A stretch of 64,000 bases of DNA from Curtobacterium flaccumfaciens (GCF_013359815.1 NZ_JABMCF010000028.1:1-64000); one strand, 5' to 3'; positions 1 through 8,411 are shown, counted from the stretch's first letter. Numbers and translations: made by a program. The notes: generated by a model from the sequence alone, not told the origin.

Positions 1-1365
1 GCCCGCGCCCGCGCCCGCCGCGCCCGCCCGCGCCTCCCGCCGCGCCACCGCCCGCGGATCCACCGCGAACACCGCCGCCACGATCGTCAGCACCGCGTAC
101 ACCCCGAGGTACCCGCACAGGATCCACGGCGACCCACCCCCGAGCTGCACGAACACCGCGGCCAGCAGCGGCGTCAGCCCGACCGAGAAGATCGACCCGA
201 TCTGGTACCCGAGCGACATCCCCGAGTACCGCCGCCCGGTCGGGAACTGTTCCGCGAACCACGCCGCCTGCGGCCCGTAGATGCTGTCGTGGAACACGCA
301 CATCCCGATCAGCGCCACGAGCGGCAGCAGCACGAGCGGCCCGGCGTCGAGGAACGCGAAGAACGGCCAGATGAGCACCGCGATGCCCACCGCCGACCAG
401 ATCGTGAGCACCCGCCGCCCGACCCGGTCGGACAGCCACCCCCAGAACGGCGTGGACACGAGCGACACGGCCGAGATCACGAGCACGGCCTGCAGCCCCG
501 CGTCCGAGCCCGATGGCCCCCGCACGTTGCCGAGGTAGGTCAGCGAGTACGTCGTCAGGATCGAGTACAGCGCCGGCTGCACGAGGCGCAGGCCCGCCGT
601 CACCAGGATCGACCGCGGGTGCTGCCGGATCGCCTGCCACACCGGGAACCGCTCGACCCCGCCAGAGGCGCGCAGCTCCTGGAACACCGGGGCGTCCTGC
701 ACACCGAGCCGGATGACGAGCCCGACCGCCACGATCACCGCCGAGAACAGGAACGGCAGCCGCCAGCCCCAAGCCAGGAACACCTCGGTGCCGAGCGGCG
801 ACCGCACGAGCGTGAAGACCCCGGTCGCCAGGAGCATCCCACCGGCCGACCCCATCTGCGTGAACGCCCCGAACAGCCCCCGGTGCCGTTCCGGTGCGTG
901 CTCGACGGACAGCAGCGCGGAGCCGCCCCACTCCGCACCGGCCGCGACGCCCTGCAGCAGCCGCAGGAACACGAGCGCCACGACGGCGCCGACACCGATG
1001 GTCGCGGCCGACGGGATGACCCCGATCAAGGTGGACGCGATGCCCATCAGCACCAGCGACGCGACGAGCAGCTTCTTCCGCCCGATCCGGTCACCCAGGT
1101 GGCCGGCGATCACCCCGCCGAGCGGCCGCGCCACGAACCCGACGCCGTAGGTCGCGAACGACGCGATGACCCCGACGGCCGGTGTCACGGACGGGAAGAA
1201 CGTCGGTGCGAACACCAGCGCCGAGGCCGTCGCGTAGAGGTAGAAGTCGTAGTACTCGACGGTCGTGCCGACGAACGACGCGAGGGCGACCCGACGACGG
1301 GTCGCGCTGGTCGACGGTGCAGCGGGACGGCCTGGAGGCGCGGTGAGGGTGGTCTGGCTCGGCAT
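1..1365 (-). CDS. MFS transporter, metabolite:H+ symporter (MHS) family, 3' end beyond window
   Basis: A 12-helix type secondary transporter; 455 codons lie in the window and the frame is still open at the left edge, so the C-terminus is missing. The start is ATG at 1363-1365. Residues 34-44 (TTVEYYDFYLY) match the first-helix signature of shikimate/proline/citrate-type MHS symporters. Residues 87-99 (AGHLGDRIGRKKL) are the MFS motif A loop between helices 2 and 3, and long hydrophobic segments continue to the edge. The substrate cannot be read from sequence. It is divergent from the flavin monooxygenase pair at 1468-4166, so it may import that pair's substrate. The last visible residues are an Ala/Gly/Arg-rich tail. 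Confidence 0.85.
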   Translation of the reverse strand, partial: MPSQTTLTAPPGRPAAPSTSATRRRVALASFVGTTVEYYDFYLYATASALVFAPTFFPSVTPAVGVIASFATYGVGFVARPLGGVIAGHLGDRIGRKKLLVASLVLMGIASTLIGVIPSAATIGVGAVVALVFLRLLQGVAAGAEWGGSALLSVEHAPERHRGLFGAFTQMGSAGGMLLATGVFTLVRSPLGTEVFLAWGWRLPFLFSAVIVAVGLVIRLGVQDAPVFQELRASGGVERFPVWQAIRQHPRSILVTAGLRLVQPALYSILTTYSLTYLGNVRGPSGSDAGLQAVLVISAVSLVSTPFWGWLSDRVGRRVLTIWSAVGIAVLIWPFFAFLDAGPLVLLPLVALIGMCVFHDSIYGPQAAWFAEQFPTGRRYSGMSLGYQIGSIFSVGLTPLLAAVFVQLGGGSPWILCGYLGVYAVLTIVAAVFAVDPRAVARREARAGAAGAGAG

Positions 1366-1467
1366 GCCTCAGGAGCATGGTCGCGTCCAGGGCCGCGGGG
1401 AACACCGCGCGTAACGGGAGGTCACGTCGCTGTCGTCGGGCGGTGCCCGCCGACCACGATGGGACGC

Positions 1468-2901
1468 ATGAGCGATGCACCGAACCGCCCGCTGCGCTTC
1501 GCGGCCTTCGTCATGAACACGACCTCGCACATCCAGCACGGGCTGTGGCGGCACCCCGACGCCCGGCAGGCGGACTTCGACGACGTGACGCTGTGGACCG
1601 ACCTGGCGAAGACCCTCGAGCGCGGCAAATTCGACGCGATGTTCTTCGCCGACGTCGTCGGGACCTACGGCCCCGGGCGCGGCGACTACTCGACCAACCT
1701 GCGCGAGGGGCTGCAGATCCCCTCGAACGACCCCTCCGTGCTGCTCTCCGCGCTCGCCGTGTCGACCGAGCACCTCGGGCTCGCGTTCACCTCGAGCGTC
1801 ATCCAGGCGCACCCGTTCGACTTCGCCCGCAAGGTCTCCACGCTCGACCACATCACTCGGGGCCGCATCGGCTGGAACGTCGTCACGAGCGCCCTCGACA
1901 GCGCCGCCCGGAACTTCGGGGCCGACCGGCTCGAGGAGCACGACGAGCGCTACGTCTGGGCCGAGGAGTACCTCGAGGTCTGCGCGAAGCTCTGGGAGGG
2001 CTCGTGGGAGGACGGCGCTGTGCTGAAGGACCCAGTCCGCGGCTACGCCGACCCCGACAGGGTGCACCGCATCGACCACCACGGCAAGCGCTACGACGTG
2101 CAGGGCCCGCACCTGTCGGCACCGTCGCCGCAGCGGACCCCGGTGCTGTTCCAGGCCGGGTCGTCGCCGGCCGGCCGTGCCTTCGCCGCCCGGAACGCCG
2201 AGGCCCAGTTCATCCTGACCTCGAACCGGGACGCCACCGAACAGCTCATCCGCGAGACCCGCGACCTGGCCGAGGCCGCCGGTCGGCAGCGGGACGACAT
2301 CGCGTTCTTCCTCGGCCTGACCTTCGTCACCGGCTCCACCGAGGCCGAGGCGAAGGCGAAGGAAGCGGAGATCGACGAGTACCTGGCGGCCGACGGGTTC
2401 CTGGTGCACTCGAACCTCGGCTTCGACCCGGACACCGGCGAGCCCCTCGACCCGGACACCCCGCTGTCCGAGGTCCGCACCCACGCCGGACAGTCGCACC
2501 TGCAGTGGCTCCGCGAGGCCGCCGGGGACCGCGAACCGACCATCGCCGACCTCGCCCGGTTGTCCGCGAAGCTCCGCGCCCGGGTCGTCGGGACGCCGGA
2601 GCAGATCGCCGACGAGCTCGCCGACTGGCAGCGGGTGGGCGTCGACGGCGTGAACGTCATCAACTGGACGCTGCCCGGATCGTACGAGGAGTTCGTCGAC
2701 CACATCGCGCCGACCCTGCAGGAGCGCGGACTGATGCAGTCCGAGTACCGCGAGGGCACCCTGCGCGAGAAGCTCTTCGGCCACGCACAGCTGCCGGACT
2801 CGCACCCCGCCCGGCAGTGGCGCGGAGCGTTCTCGGGCGGCGCCGGCGTGACCGCAGCCCACGCGGACGACGCGAGCCGCGCGGTGGAGGTGCCCGCGTG
2901 A
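1468..2901 (+). CDS. LLM-class flavin-dependent monooxygenase, NtaA/SnaA/DszA family
   Basis: Predicted FMNH2-dependent two-component monooxygenase of the bacterial luciferase fold, 477 residues. The N-terminus (MSDAPNRPLRFAAFVMNT) and the following WRHPDARQADF and FDAMFFAD segments are typical of the nitrilotriacetate/dibenzothiophene-sulfone/pristinamycin monooxygenase group. Family members attack C-S or C-N bonds using flavin reduced by a separate reductase, which is not in this window. An in-frame ATG at 1459 is an alternative start three codons upstream; no clear ribosome-binding site separates them. The stop overlaps the GTG start of the next gene by four bases, so the two are translationally coupled. 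Substrate unknown; sulfur scavenging is the best guess from the partner gene. Confidence 0.85.
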   Translation: MSDAPNRPLRFAAFVMNTTSHIQHGLWRHPDARQADFDDVTLWTDLAKTLERGKFDAMFFADVVGTYGPGRGDYSTNLREGLQIPSNDPSVLLSALAVSTEHLGLAFTSSVIQAHPFDFARKVSTLDHITRGRIGWNVVTSALDSAARNFGADRLEEHDERYVWAEEYLEVCAKLWEGSWEDGAVLKDPVRGYADPDRVHRIDHHGKRYDVQGPHLSAPSPQRTPVLFQAGSSPAGRAFAARNAEAQFILTSNRDATEQLIRETRDLAEAAGRQRDDIAFFLGLTFVTGSTEAEAKAKEAEIDEYLAADGFLVHSNLGFDPDTGEPLDPDTPLSEVRTHAGQSHLQWLREAAGDREPTIADLARLSAKLRARVVGTPEQIADELADWQRVGVDGVNVINWTLPGSYEEFVDHIAPTLQERGLMQSEYREGTLREKLFGHAQLPDSHPARQWRGAFSGGAGVTAAHADDASRAVEVPA

Positions 2902-4166
2902 CGGCCGCGACGACGACCGACGGACGTGTGGCGGGCCTCCCGGCCGACCGTCTGGCGACCCTGCGCGAACGCTTCGCGCCCGTGTTCGCGACCATCCGCG
3001 ACGGCGCGGTCGAGCGTGAGCTCGCGTCCGGGACGCCCGGCGACCGGCCGCTGCCGCACGCCGAGGTCCGGGCGCTCGCCGACGCGGGGTTCGGGCGGTT
3101 GCGCGTGCCGGAGGACCGCGGCGGCTTCGGCGTGACGCTGGTCGAACTCGCGCACCTGGTGGCGGACCTGGCGGCGGCGGACTCGAACATCGCGCACCTG
3201 TGGCGAGGCCACTTCGGGTACACCGAACTGGTGCTGCTGCGGCCGTCCTCCGCCGGCCGGGACGAGTGGCTCCAGCGCATCGTCGACGGAGCGATCATCG
3301 GGAACGCGACCTCGGAGCGGACCGGGACGACCCTGGCCGACATCTCGACGACGGTGACGCCGTCCGGGCCCGGGGCGGCGCGACTCGACGGCACGAAGTA
3401 CTACTCGACCGGCACGCTCTACGCGGACTGGATCTACCTGGCGGCCGACCGTGACGGGGAGCGCGTGACGTTCGCCGTCGACGCCTCCGCGCCGGGCGTG
3501 ACGAGCATCGACGACTGGGACGGGTTCGGGCAGCGGCTGACGGCGTCCGGCACCACGGTGTTCGACGGGGTGTCGGTCGACCCGTCGGTGGTGTCGGCGT
3601 ACCGGGACGCCCCGCTGTCGCACATCCAGGCCTTCTACCAGCTGTACCTGTTGGCGGTCCTCGCCGGGATCGGGCAGGCCGTGTCGGACGATGCCGTGGC
3701 CTTCGTGCGACCACGGACCCGCACGTACATCCACGCCAACGCGGCCGTGCCGGGGGAGGACCCGCAGGTGCTCTCGGTGCTCGGGCGGGTGTCGGCCGGG
3801 GCGTTCACCGCCCGGTCACTCGTCGTCGCCGCCGCGGGGCTGCTCGACGGGGTCGTCGCGACGAACGAGCCCGGGGTCGGCGTCGACCGCGTGCTGCTCG
3901 ACGCGGCCGAGAACGCCGTGTACCAGGCGCAGGTCGAGATCGGGCCGCGGGTGCTGCGGTCGGCGTCCGAGTTGTTCGAGGTCGGCGGGGCGTCAGCGGC
4001 CGACCGGACGCGTGGGCTGGACCGGCACTGGCGGAACGCCCGGGTGGTGGCGTCGCACAACCCGGCGGTCTACAAGGAGCGGCTCGTGGGGGAGTACGCG
4101 CTGCACGGGCGGGGGCCGGTGGGGGCGTGGGAGAAGTACCACGAGGTGGGGCCGACGCGGTTCTGA
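2898..4166 (+). CDS. acyl-CoA dehydrogenase-fold flavin monooxygenase, DszC/SfnB-like
   Basis: 422 residues with the three-part acyl-CoA dehydrogenase architecture: an N-terminal helical domain, a middle beta domain (around TERTGTTLADISTTVTP through DGTKYYSTGTLYADW) and a C-terminal four-helix bundle. The C-terminal RHWRNARVVASHNPAVYKE resembles FMN-dependent DszC/SfnB monooxygenases rather than true acyl-CoA dehydrogenases, because this group carries an Arg/His-rich flavin-binding end. It starts with GTG inside the stop of the upstream luciferase-like gene. The pair resembles dibenzothiophene or dimethyl-sulfone desulfurisation partners, in which the DszC-like enzyme oxidises sulfur and the DszA-like enzyme cleaves C-S. 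The actual substrate is unproven. Confidence 0.8.
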   Translation: MTAATTTDGRVAGLPADRLATLRERFAPVFATIRDGAVERELASGTPGDRPLPHAEVRALADAGFGRLRVPEDRGGFGVTLVELAHLVADLAAADSNIAHLWRGHFGYTELVLLRPSSAGRDEWLQRIVDGAIIGNATSERTGTTLADISTTVTPSGPGAARLDGTKYYSTGTLYADWIYLAADRDGERVTFAVDASAPGVTSIDDWDGFGQRLTASGTTVFDGVSVDPSVVSAYRDAPLSHIQAFYQLYLLAVLAGIGQAVSDDAVAFVRPRTRTYIHANAAVPGEDPQVLSVLGRVSAGAFTARSLVVAAAGLLDGVVATNEPGVGVDRVLLDAAENAVYQAQVEIGPRVLRSASELFEVGGASAADRTRGLDRHWRNARVVASHNPAVYKERLVGEYALHGRGPVGAWEKYHEVGPTRF

Positions 4167-4224
4167 GGTGGCGCTGGCTGCCGGGGCTGCTGCGGGTGCG
4201 GGTGCGCGGGCGCGTCGCTGGCCG

Positions 4225-4569
4225 CTACGCCCAGCCGAGCTCGTGCAGCCGCTCGTCGTCGATCCCGTAGAAGTGGCCGATCTCGTGCACGAGGGTGGTG
4301 TGCACCTCGTCCTTGAGCTCCTCGACGGTGTCGCACTCGGCCAGGTGCTGCTTCCGGAACACCACGATGCGGTCGGGCAGCTCGCCGAAGCCGTACTGCC
4401 CGCGCTCGGTGGCTGCGATGCCGTCGTACACGCCGAAGAGCTCTTCGCCGTTCTCCGGTTCGTCCTCGACGACGAACACCACGTTGTCGAGCCCGTCGAC
4501 CATCTCGTCGGGGAGCAGGTCGAGTTCGTCGGTCACGAGTTGCTCGAACGCGTCGGCGGACATCTCCAT
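4225..4569 (-). CDS. small zincin-like metallopeptidase family protein (HExxH, DUF1025-like)
   Basis: 114 residues. H95-E96-x-x-H99 followed by FYGIDDERL (HEIGHFYGIDD) gives the minimal zinc-binding motif with an Asp in place of a third His, as in the small bacterial metallopeptidase family formerly called DUF1025. The N-terminal part carries an alternating acidic beta region (VVFVVEDEPENGEELFGVYDG) typical of that family. No signal peptide or membrane segment is seen, so it is cytosolic. An upstream ATG at 4600-4602 would add 11 residues; the internal start is preferred because conserved homologous sequence begins at MEMSADAFEQL. The biological substrate of the family is unknown. Confidence 0.8.
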   Translation of the reverse strand: MEMSADAFEQLVTDELDLLPDEMVDGLDNVVFVVEDEPENGEELFGVYDGIAATERGQYGFGELPDRIVVFRKQHLAECDTVEELKDEVHTTLVHEIGHFYGIDDERLHELGWA

Positions 4570-4676
4570 CACGGGTGGATCGTCCCACACCGCGCTGATC
4601 ACTCGCGGCTCACTACTCGTGGCTCACCACTCGGGGCGAAGCCGCACGGCGCCGGAGCCGCCCGGAAAAACACTGA

Positions 4677-4716
4677 GGGAGAGCCCCGGTTGCGTCACAC
4701 GCAACAGGACTCTCCC
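4677..4716 (-). terminator. hairpin terminator downstream of tRNA-His
   Basis: Nested inverted repeats: outer arms 4677-4683 and 4710-4716 (GGGAGAG/CTCTCCC) and inner arms 4689-4695 and 4699-4705 (GTTGCGT/ACGCAAC). Read on the minus strand the hairpin follows tRNA-His and is itself followed within about 6-12 nt by a run of five T (complement of 4666-4670), consistent with intrinsic termination. Confidence 0.7.
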
Positions 4717-4721
4717 TCGAC

Positions 4722-4797
4722 TGGGGTGAATAACGGGTCTCGAACCCGCGACCTCCTAGACCACAACCAGGCGCTCTACCAACTGAGCTATATCCAC
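4722..4797 (-). tRNA. tRNA-His (GUG anticodon)
   Basis: Cloverleaf on the minus strand with a 7-bp acceptor GTGGATA/TATTCAC, D-arm AGCTCAGTTGGTAGAGC, anticodon stem CCTGG/CTAGG around TTGTGGT (anticodon GTG), and T-arm CGGGTTCGAGACCCG (one mismatch at the stem end). CCA is encoded at 4722-4724. A G is encoded at position -1 (complement of 4798), opposite C73 (complement of 4725), the identity element expected for tRNA-His. A minus-strand TACTAT at 4832-4837 is a plausible -10 box. Confidence 0.95.
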
Positions 4798-4872
4798 CAT
4801 GTTCGTACCGGCGGACCGGCGCGACCACTCAATAGTAGTACATGCGGGACGGGGTGCGGACCACCCGTGTCG

Positions 4873-5511
4873 CTACTCGGCCGCGGGCTGCGCCAGCCGT
4901 GACTCCCACTTCGCCACGACGTCGGCCTGCACGGCACGCACGTCGTCGGTGCTCGGGCCGGGCTCGGCGACGAAGCCGGCGCGGCGGTAGTACTCGAGCT
5001 CTCGGATCGACTCGAGGATGTCCGCGAGGGCCCGGTGCCCACCGTGCTTCTCCGGCGCGTTGAAGTACACGCGGGGGAACCAGCGGCGGCAGAGCTCCTT
5101 GATGCTCGACACGTCGACGCTGCGGTAGTGCAGGTGTCCGTCGACCCGCGGCATGTACTTCGACAGGAACGCACGGTCGGTGCCGATGGTGTTGCCGGCC
5201 AGAGGGGCGGAGCCCTCGGCGGGGACGTGCTCGAGGATGTACTCGAGCACCTGGTACTCGGCGTCCGCCAGGCTCACGCCGTTCGGGATCTCCTCGATGA
5301 GGCCCGAGGTGACGTGCATGTTCGTCACGAACTCGTTCATGTTGTCGAGCGCCGACTGGTCCGGCTTGATGACGATGTCGAACCCGGGGTGCACGGGCTC
5401 GAGGTCGAAGTCGGTGATGACCACGGCCACCTCGACGAGTTCGTCGACCTCGAGGTCGAGGCCGGTCATCTCGCAGTCGATCCAGACGAGGCGGTCATTC
5501 GCGGTTGCCAT
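4873..5511 (-). CDS. orn: oligoribonuclease
   Basis: 3'-5' exoribonuclease that degrades 2-5-nt RNA fragments and linear cyclic-dinucleotide products to mononucleotides; cytosolic. 212 residues, slightly longer than the usual ~180-200. DEDDh catalytic residues are visible: D12 and E14 in [11 protein letters not shown]112 in [12 protein letters not shown]159 and D164 in [10 protein letters not shown] minus-strand TAGGAT box at 5519-5524 sits exactly 7 nt upstream of the ATG, suggesting a leaderless transcript. The region upstream is the large non-coding repeat cluster (5512-6320); tRNA-His follows downstream on the same strand. Confidence 0.95.
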   Translation of the reverse strand: MATANDRLVWIDCEMTGLDLEVDELVEVAVVITDFDLEPVHPGFDIVIKPDQSALDNMNEFVTNMHVTSGLIEEIPNGVSLADAEYQVLEYILEHVPAEGSAPLAGNTIGTDRAFLSKYMPRVDGHLHYRSVDVSSIKELCRRWFPRVYFNAPEKHGGHRALADILESIRELEYYRRAGFVAEPGPSTDDVRAVQADVVAKWESRLAQPAAE

Positions 5512-5610
5512 GTCCCCGATCCTATTCCCGCCCTGCGTTCGTCCCGTACGTGCAGCTGCGCCCGCCTGTCCGTGCCCGCCCGTTCTGTGCGTTCCGTGCG
5601 TCGGATGCGC

Positions 5611-5666
5611 GAGCGGGCGAAATGCCGCGGTCGCCCTGCGGCCGCACCCGGGTGTTCCGCCCGCTC
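5611..5666. repeat. 56-nt palindromic element, copy 1
   Basis: Begins GAGCGGGCGAAATGCC and ends with the imperfect inverse GGTGTTCCGCCCGCTC. The right arm has diverged from the consensus GGCATTTCGCCCGCTC. Confidence 0.85.
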
Positions 5667-5805
5667 GTCCGCGACGAAGCCGCGAGCACTGCAGACGACC
5701 GTCTGGAGGCTCGTAGCAGCCCCGGCAGGCCGCCCCGCGCCTCCAGGCGGTCGCCCTTCACCCCGCCTGCCGCGCCGATCTCGCCCGCTCCCGCCTCCTC
5801 ACCAC

Positions 5806-5861
5806 GAGCGGGCGAAATGCCGCGGTTGCCCCACGTAGGGACCGCGGTATTCCGCCCGCTC
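5806..5861. repeat. 56-nt palindromic element, copy 2
   Basis: Left arm GAGCGGGCGAAATGCC; right arm ends GGTATTCCGCCCGCTC. Same length as copies 1, 3 and 4, with a different loop sequence. Confidence 0.85.
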
Positions 5862-5911
5862 GCCGACTGCGGCCGCGCTGCGGTCGCGGCTCCGCCCGCC
5901 CGCGTCCAGCC

Positions 5912-5967
5912 GAGCGGGCGAAATGCCACGGCCACCCCGTGGACGGACCCGGATGTTTCGCCCGCTC
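5912..5967. repeat. 56-nt palindromic element, copy 3
   Basis: Left arm GAGCGGGCGAAATGCC; right arm ends GGATGTTTCGCCCGCTC. It begins the second ~295-bp unit. Confidence 0.85.
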
Positions 5968-6098
5968 GTCCGGGACGCGAACCGCGAGCGCCGCAAAGCG
6001 ACCGCCTGGAGGCCCGTGGCGACCCCGGCAGGCCGACCCGCGCCTCCCGGCAGTCGCCCTCCACCCCGCCTGCCGCTCGGTTCTGGCCAGCCCCGCGC

Positions 6099-6154
6099 GA
6101 GCGGGCGAAATGCCGGAGTCGCTCTGCGGTCGAGGCCGGGCATTTCGCCCGCTC
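6099..6154. repeat. 56-nt palindromic element, copy 4
   Basis: Left arm GAGCGGGCGAAATGCC and right arm GGCATTTCGCCCGCTC are perfect inverses over 16 bp, the best-preserved copy along with copy 5. Confidence 0.88.
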
Positions 6155-6203
6155 GCGGGTGGAGCGTGGAACGAGGGGTAAGCGAGCGCACGCGCGGACG
6201 CAC

Positions 6204-6258
6204 GAACGGGCGAAATGCCGGGGTGCCCACGGGGGACACTCCGGCATTTCGCCCGTTC
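6204..6258. repeat. 55-nt palindromic element, copy 5
   Basis: Left arm GAACGGGCGAAATGCCGG and right arm CCGGCATTTCGCCCGTTC are perfect inverses. Both arms carry the same G-to-A / C-to-T change relative to the other copies, a compensatory substitution that keeps the stem paired. It lies 63 nt from the stop of the MFS gene. Confidence 0.88.
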
Positions 6259-6320
6259 GTGGAGAAGTGGGAGAAGTGGGAGAAGGGGGAAGGCGCCCCC
6301 GCGCCCCCGCACCCCGGCGG

Positions 6321-7562
6321 CTAGGCCATTTCGCCGGCGGTGATGGCCTCGGCCTCGACGCGCTCCGGCTCGGGACCGTCGTCGACGCGGCGCAGGACCC
6401 TGGTGGTGCAGAGGATCACGACGAAGGCGACCGCGACGGAAGCACCCGCGAAGACGTAGGCGGCCGAGGGGGAGTACGCGTCGGCGAGCAGGGTCGCGAC
6501 AGGCGGGGCGATGGCGCCGCCGATGAAGCGGACGGCGGAGTAGGCGCTCGAGGCGACGGAGCGGGGGAGGTCGGTGGCCTCCATGACGCACTCGGTGAGC
6601 ACGGTGTTCAGGACACCGAGCACGAGGCCGCCGATGACGACGCAGATGATCAGGCCGACCTGGGACCGCACGACGAGGGCCGCGGCGAACAGGTCGAGCG
6701 CGAGCAGTGGCAGCGCGATCTTCAGCACCGTCGTCCTCCGGAGACGGGCGGTGAGCATCGGGGCGACCCACACCGACGTGATGGCGAGACCGACACCCCA
6801 GCCGAAGAACGTGAACCCGATGCCGAGCGCGCCGAAGCCGAGCGGGAACGGCGTGTACGCCAGCAGGACGAAGAAGCCGATGTTGTAGAACAGCGCGGTC
6901 GCGGCGAGGGCTGCGAGTGCCGGACGGGTCAGGGCGCGGAAGGGAGCGGAGAGCTTCGTCGGCGTGGGCTTCTCGAGGCTGCCGGTCTTCAGCAGGGCGA
7001 CGATGGCGATGAACGCGACGGCCATCAGGGTCGTGACGCCGAAGAACGGGCCGCGCCAGCTCACCGAGCCGAGCAGACCTCCGACGAGGGGACCGACGGC
7101 GATGCCGAGGCCGAGCGCTGCCTCGTACAGGATGATCGCCGAGGCGGTGCCGCCAGACGCCGCTCCGACGATGGTCGCGAGCGCGGTGGAGATGAAGAGC
7201 GCGTTGCCGAGGCCCCAGCCGGCACGGAAGTCGATGATGCTCCACACGCTGTTCGACGTCGCGGCGAGCACCGAGAAGAGCACGATCAGGGCGAGTCCGA
7301 TGAGCAGGGTGCGCTTCGCGCCGATGCGGCTGGAGACCCAGCTGGTGAAGAACATCGCGACGCCGGTGACGGCGAGGTAGCTCGTGAAGAGCAGTTCGGT
7401 CTGCGCGGGGGTCGCCTTGAGGGACGCCGCGATCGCCGGGAGGATCGGATCGACGAGCCCGATGCCCATGAACGCGACGACGCAGGCGAAGGCGATCGCC
7501 CAGACCGCGGACGACTGCTTGAAGATGGAGCCGGACTGGCCGGCGGGTGCGTGGGCGTTCAC
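6321..7562 (-). CDS. MFS transporter, DHA1-type drug efflux
   Basis: 413-residue 12-helix major facilitator protein. Helix 1 (SAVWAIAFACVVAFMGIGLVDPILPAIAASL) carries the DPILP segment common in Bcr/CflA and related drug:H+ antiporters, followed by SRIGAKRTLL as motif A. The GIAVGPLVGGLLG segment is the antiporter motif C of drug exporters. It starts with GTG that overlaps the stop of the upstream MarR gene by four bases. The MarR-efflux arrangement suggests inducible export of a toxic compound; the substrate is unknown. The C-terminal ~25 residues are acidic and hydrophilic. Confidence 0.88.
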   Translation of the reverse strand: MNAHAPAGQSGSIFKQSSAVWAIAFACVVAFMGIGLVDPILPAIAASLKATPAQTELLFTSYLAVTGVAMFFTSWVSSRIGAKRTLLIGLALIVLFSVLAATSNSVWSIIDFRAGWGLGNALFISTALATIVGAASGGTASAIILYEAALGLGIAVGPLVGGLLGSVSWRGPFFGVTTLMAVAFIAIVALLKTGSLEKPTPTKLSAPFRALTRPALAALAATALFYNIGFFVLLAYTPFPLGFGALGIGFTFFGWGVGLAITSVWVAPMLTARLRRTTVLKIALPLLALDLFAAALVVRSQVGLIICVVIGGLVLGVLNTVLTECVMEATDLPRSVASSAYSAVRFIGGAIAPPVATLLADAYSPSAAYVFAGASVAVAFVVILCTTRVLRRVDDGPEPERVEAEAITAGEMA

Positions 7563-8008
7563 GCGGGGATCTCCGTTCCGTTGGGGGTTGTCCGGGTGCG
7601 CTGGGCGATCAGGTTCGCCGCGTGGTGCAGGACGTCCCAGTCGTCGTCGGTCAGGTCGGCGAACAACGGACCGACCGTGCTGGTGAGGGTGGAGCGCCAG
7701 GAAGCGAGCCGTTCGCGTCCGGCCTCGGTGAGTTCGATGAGCTGCCCGCGGGAGTCGTCCGGGTCGACGCTGCGGCTGACCAGGCCGTCGGCGAGCATGC
7801 CGGCGACGAGTCGGGTCATCGTGGGCTGCGCCACACGGGAGGCGGTGGCCAGCTCGCCGAGTCGCAGGGGTTCGTCGGTCTCGAGGATGCCCAGCGTGCG
7901 CCAGACCGCGGTGGACGTGGTGTTGCCCGTCGACTGGACGGCGCTGCGGATCAGGCGGTTGACGGAGACGAGGAGGGTCTCGATCGCCTGCTCACGTGGT
8001 GTTTCCAT
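7559..8008 (-). CDS. MarR-family transcriptional regulator
   Basis: 149-residue winged-helix repressor. The DNA-binding core runs through LRLGELATASRVAQPTMTRLVAGMLADGLVSRSVDPDDSRGQLIELTEAG, with the typical DxR wing. METPREQ is chosen as start because the ATG at 8006-8008 lies 6 nt after a minus-strand TATAGT box, making the mRNA probably leaderless. Two tandem 13-bp palindromes cover the -10 box and start, so autoregulation is likely. The stop overlaps the start of the MFS exporter, which it presumably controls. The ligand is unknown. Confidence 0.9.
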   Translation of the reverse strand: METPREQAIETLLVSVNRLIRSAVQSTGNTTSTAVWRTLGILETDEPLRLGELATASRVAQPTMTRLVAGMLADGLVSRSVDPDDSRGQLIELTEAGRERLASWRSTLTSTVGPLFADLTDDDWDVLHHAANLIAQRTRTTPNGTEIPA

Positions 8009-8032
8009 AGCTGAACTATATAGCCGTGCTAT
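8007..8032. promoter_or_regulatory. tandem palindromic operator and -10 box of the MarR gene
   Basis: Two adjacent 13-bp units, 8007-8019 (ATAGCTGAACTAT) and 8020-8032 (ATAGCCGTGCTAT), each palindromic at the ends. On the minus strand the TATAGT at 8015-8020 is 6 nt from the MarR start codon, so a bound MarR dimer would block its own promoter. Function is inferred from position and symmetry. Confidence 0.65.
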
Positions 8033-8091
8033 GGATAACGCAACGACGTGCTGGACAGACTGCACCAGCCGCCGCCTGGTAGAAGGGAGGC

Positions 8092-8382
8092 ATGAGCGAC
8101 ATCACCATCCACGAAGGCGACGAGTACACCGCGATCTTCCACGGCGGCCCCTTCGACGGCACGACCGACACCCGCACCGCCACGAGCGACGCGCTGGACG
8201 ACGAGGTCACGGTGTTCGCCGACGTCGAGGGCCTGCAGACGGCCTTCACCTACCGCGCCACCAAGTCCCGCCAGGTCCTCGACCAGATCTCGGTCGAGTT
8301 CACCTACGAGCCCGGCGAGTCCGACCCGGTCGACGACCTGCAGGACCGCGGCGACCGCAGCGGCGAGTTCGACCGGGAGTAG
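8092..8382 (+). CDS. conserved-looking hypothetical protein, 96 aa
   Basis: Acidic 96-residue cytosolic protein beginning MSDITIHEGDEYTAIFHGGP. No domain recognised. A strong ribosome-binding site (AAGGGAGG, 8083-8090) precedes the ATG at 8092. The GGPFDG segment and alternating hydrophobic pattern suggest a small beta-rich fold. It is divergent from the MarR gene and 29 nt upstream of the thioredoxin-fold gene, so the two may be co-transcribed. Confidence 0.75.
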   Translation: MSDITIHEGDEYTAIFHGGPFDGTTDTRTATSDALDDEVTVFADVEGLQTAFTYRATKSRQVLDQISVEFTYEPGESDPVDDLQDRGDRSGEFDRE

Positions 8383-8411
8383 AACCCCCACCCGCCGCGT
8401 TGCAGGACCAC

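Larger units (their letters stand above)
5512..6320. repeat. 809-bp non-coding stretch with a tandemly duplicated palindrome array
   Basis: No convincing gene. It holds five copies of a 55-56-nt imperfect palindrome, starting at 5611, 5806, 5912, 6099 and 6204. The spacing alternates 195, 106, 187, 105 bp, and the two long spacers (5667-5805 and 5968-6098) are homologous to each other. The array is therefore a ~295-bp unit (palindrome, long spacer, palindrome, short spacer) duplicated in tandem, plus one extra palindrome. Both long spacers contain a CTGGAGGC-type repeat, CCCCGGCAGGCCG and a CGCGCCTCC stretch. It lies between the end of the leftward MFS gene and the start of orn. Confidence 0.85.

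Noticed and set aside
289..2901. 870-codon plus-strand frame starting inside the MHS transporter
   Set aside because: The first ~390 codons are His/Arg/Pro-rich antisense; family similarity starts at 1468.
5611..6258. CRISPR array
   Set aside because: Repeats are 56-nt palindromes with irregular 50-140-bp spacers that are homologous to each other, and no cas genes are near.
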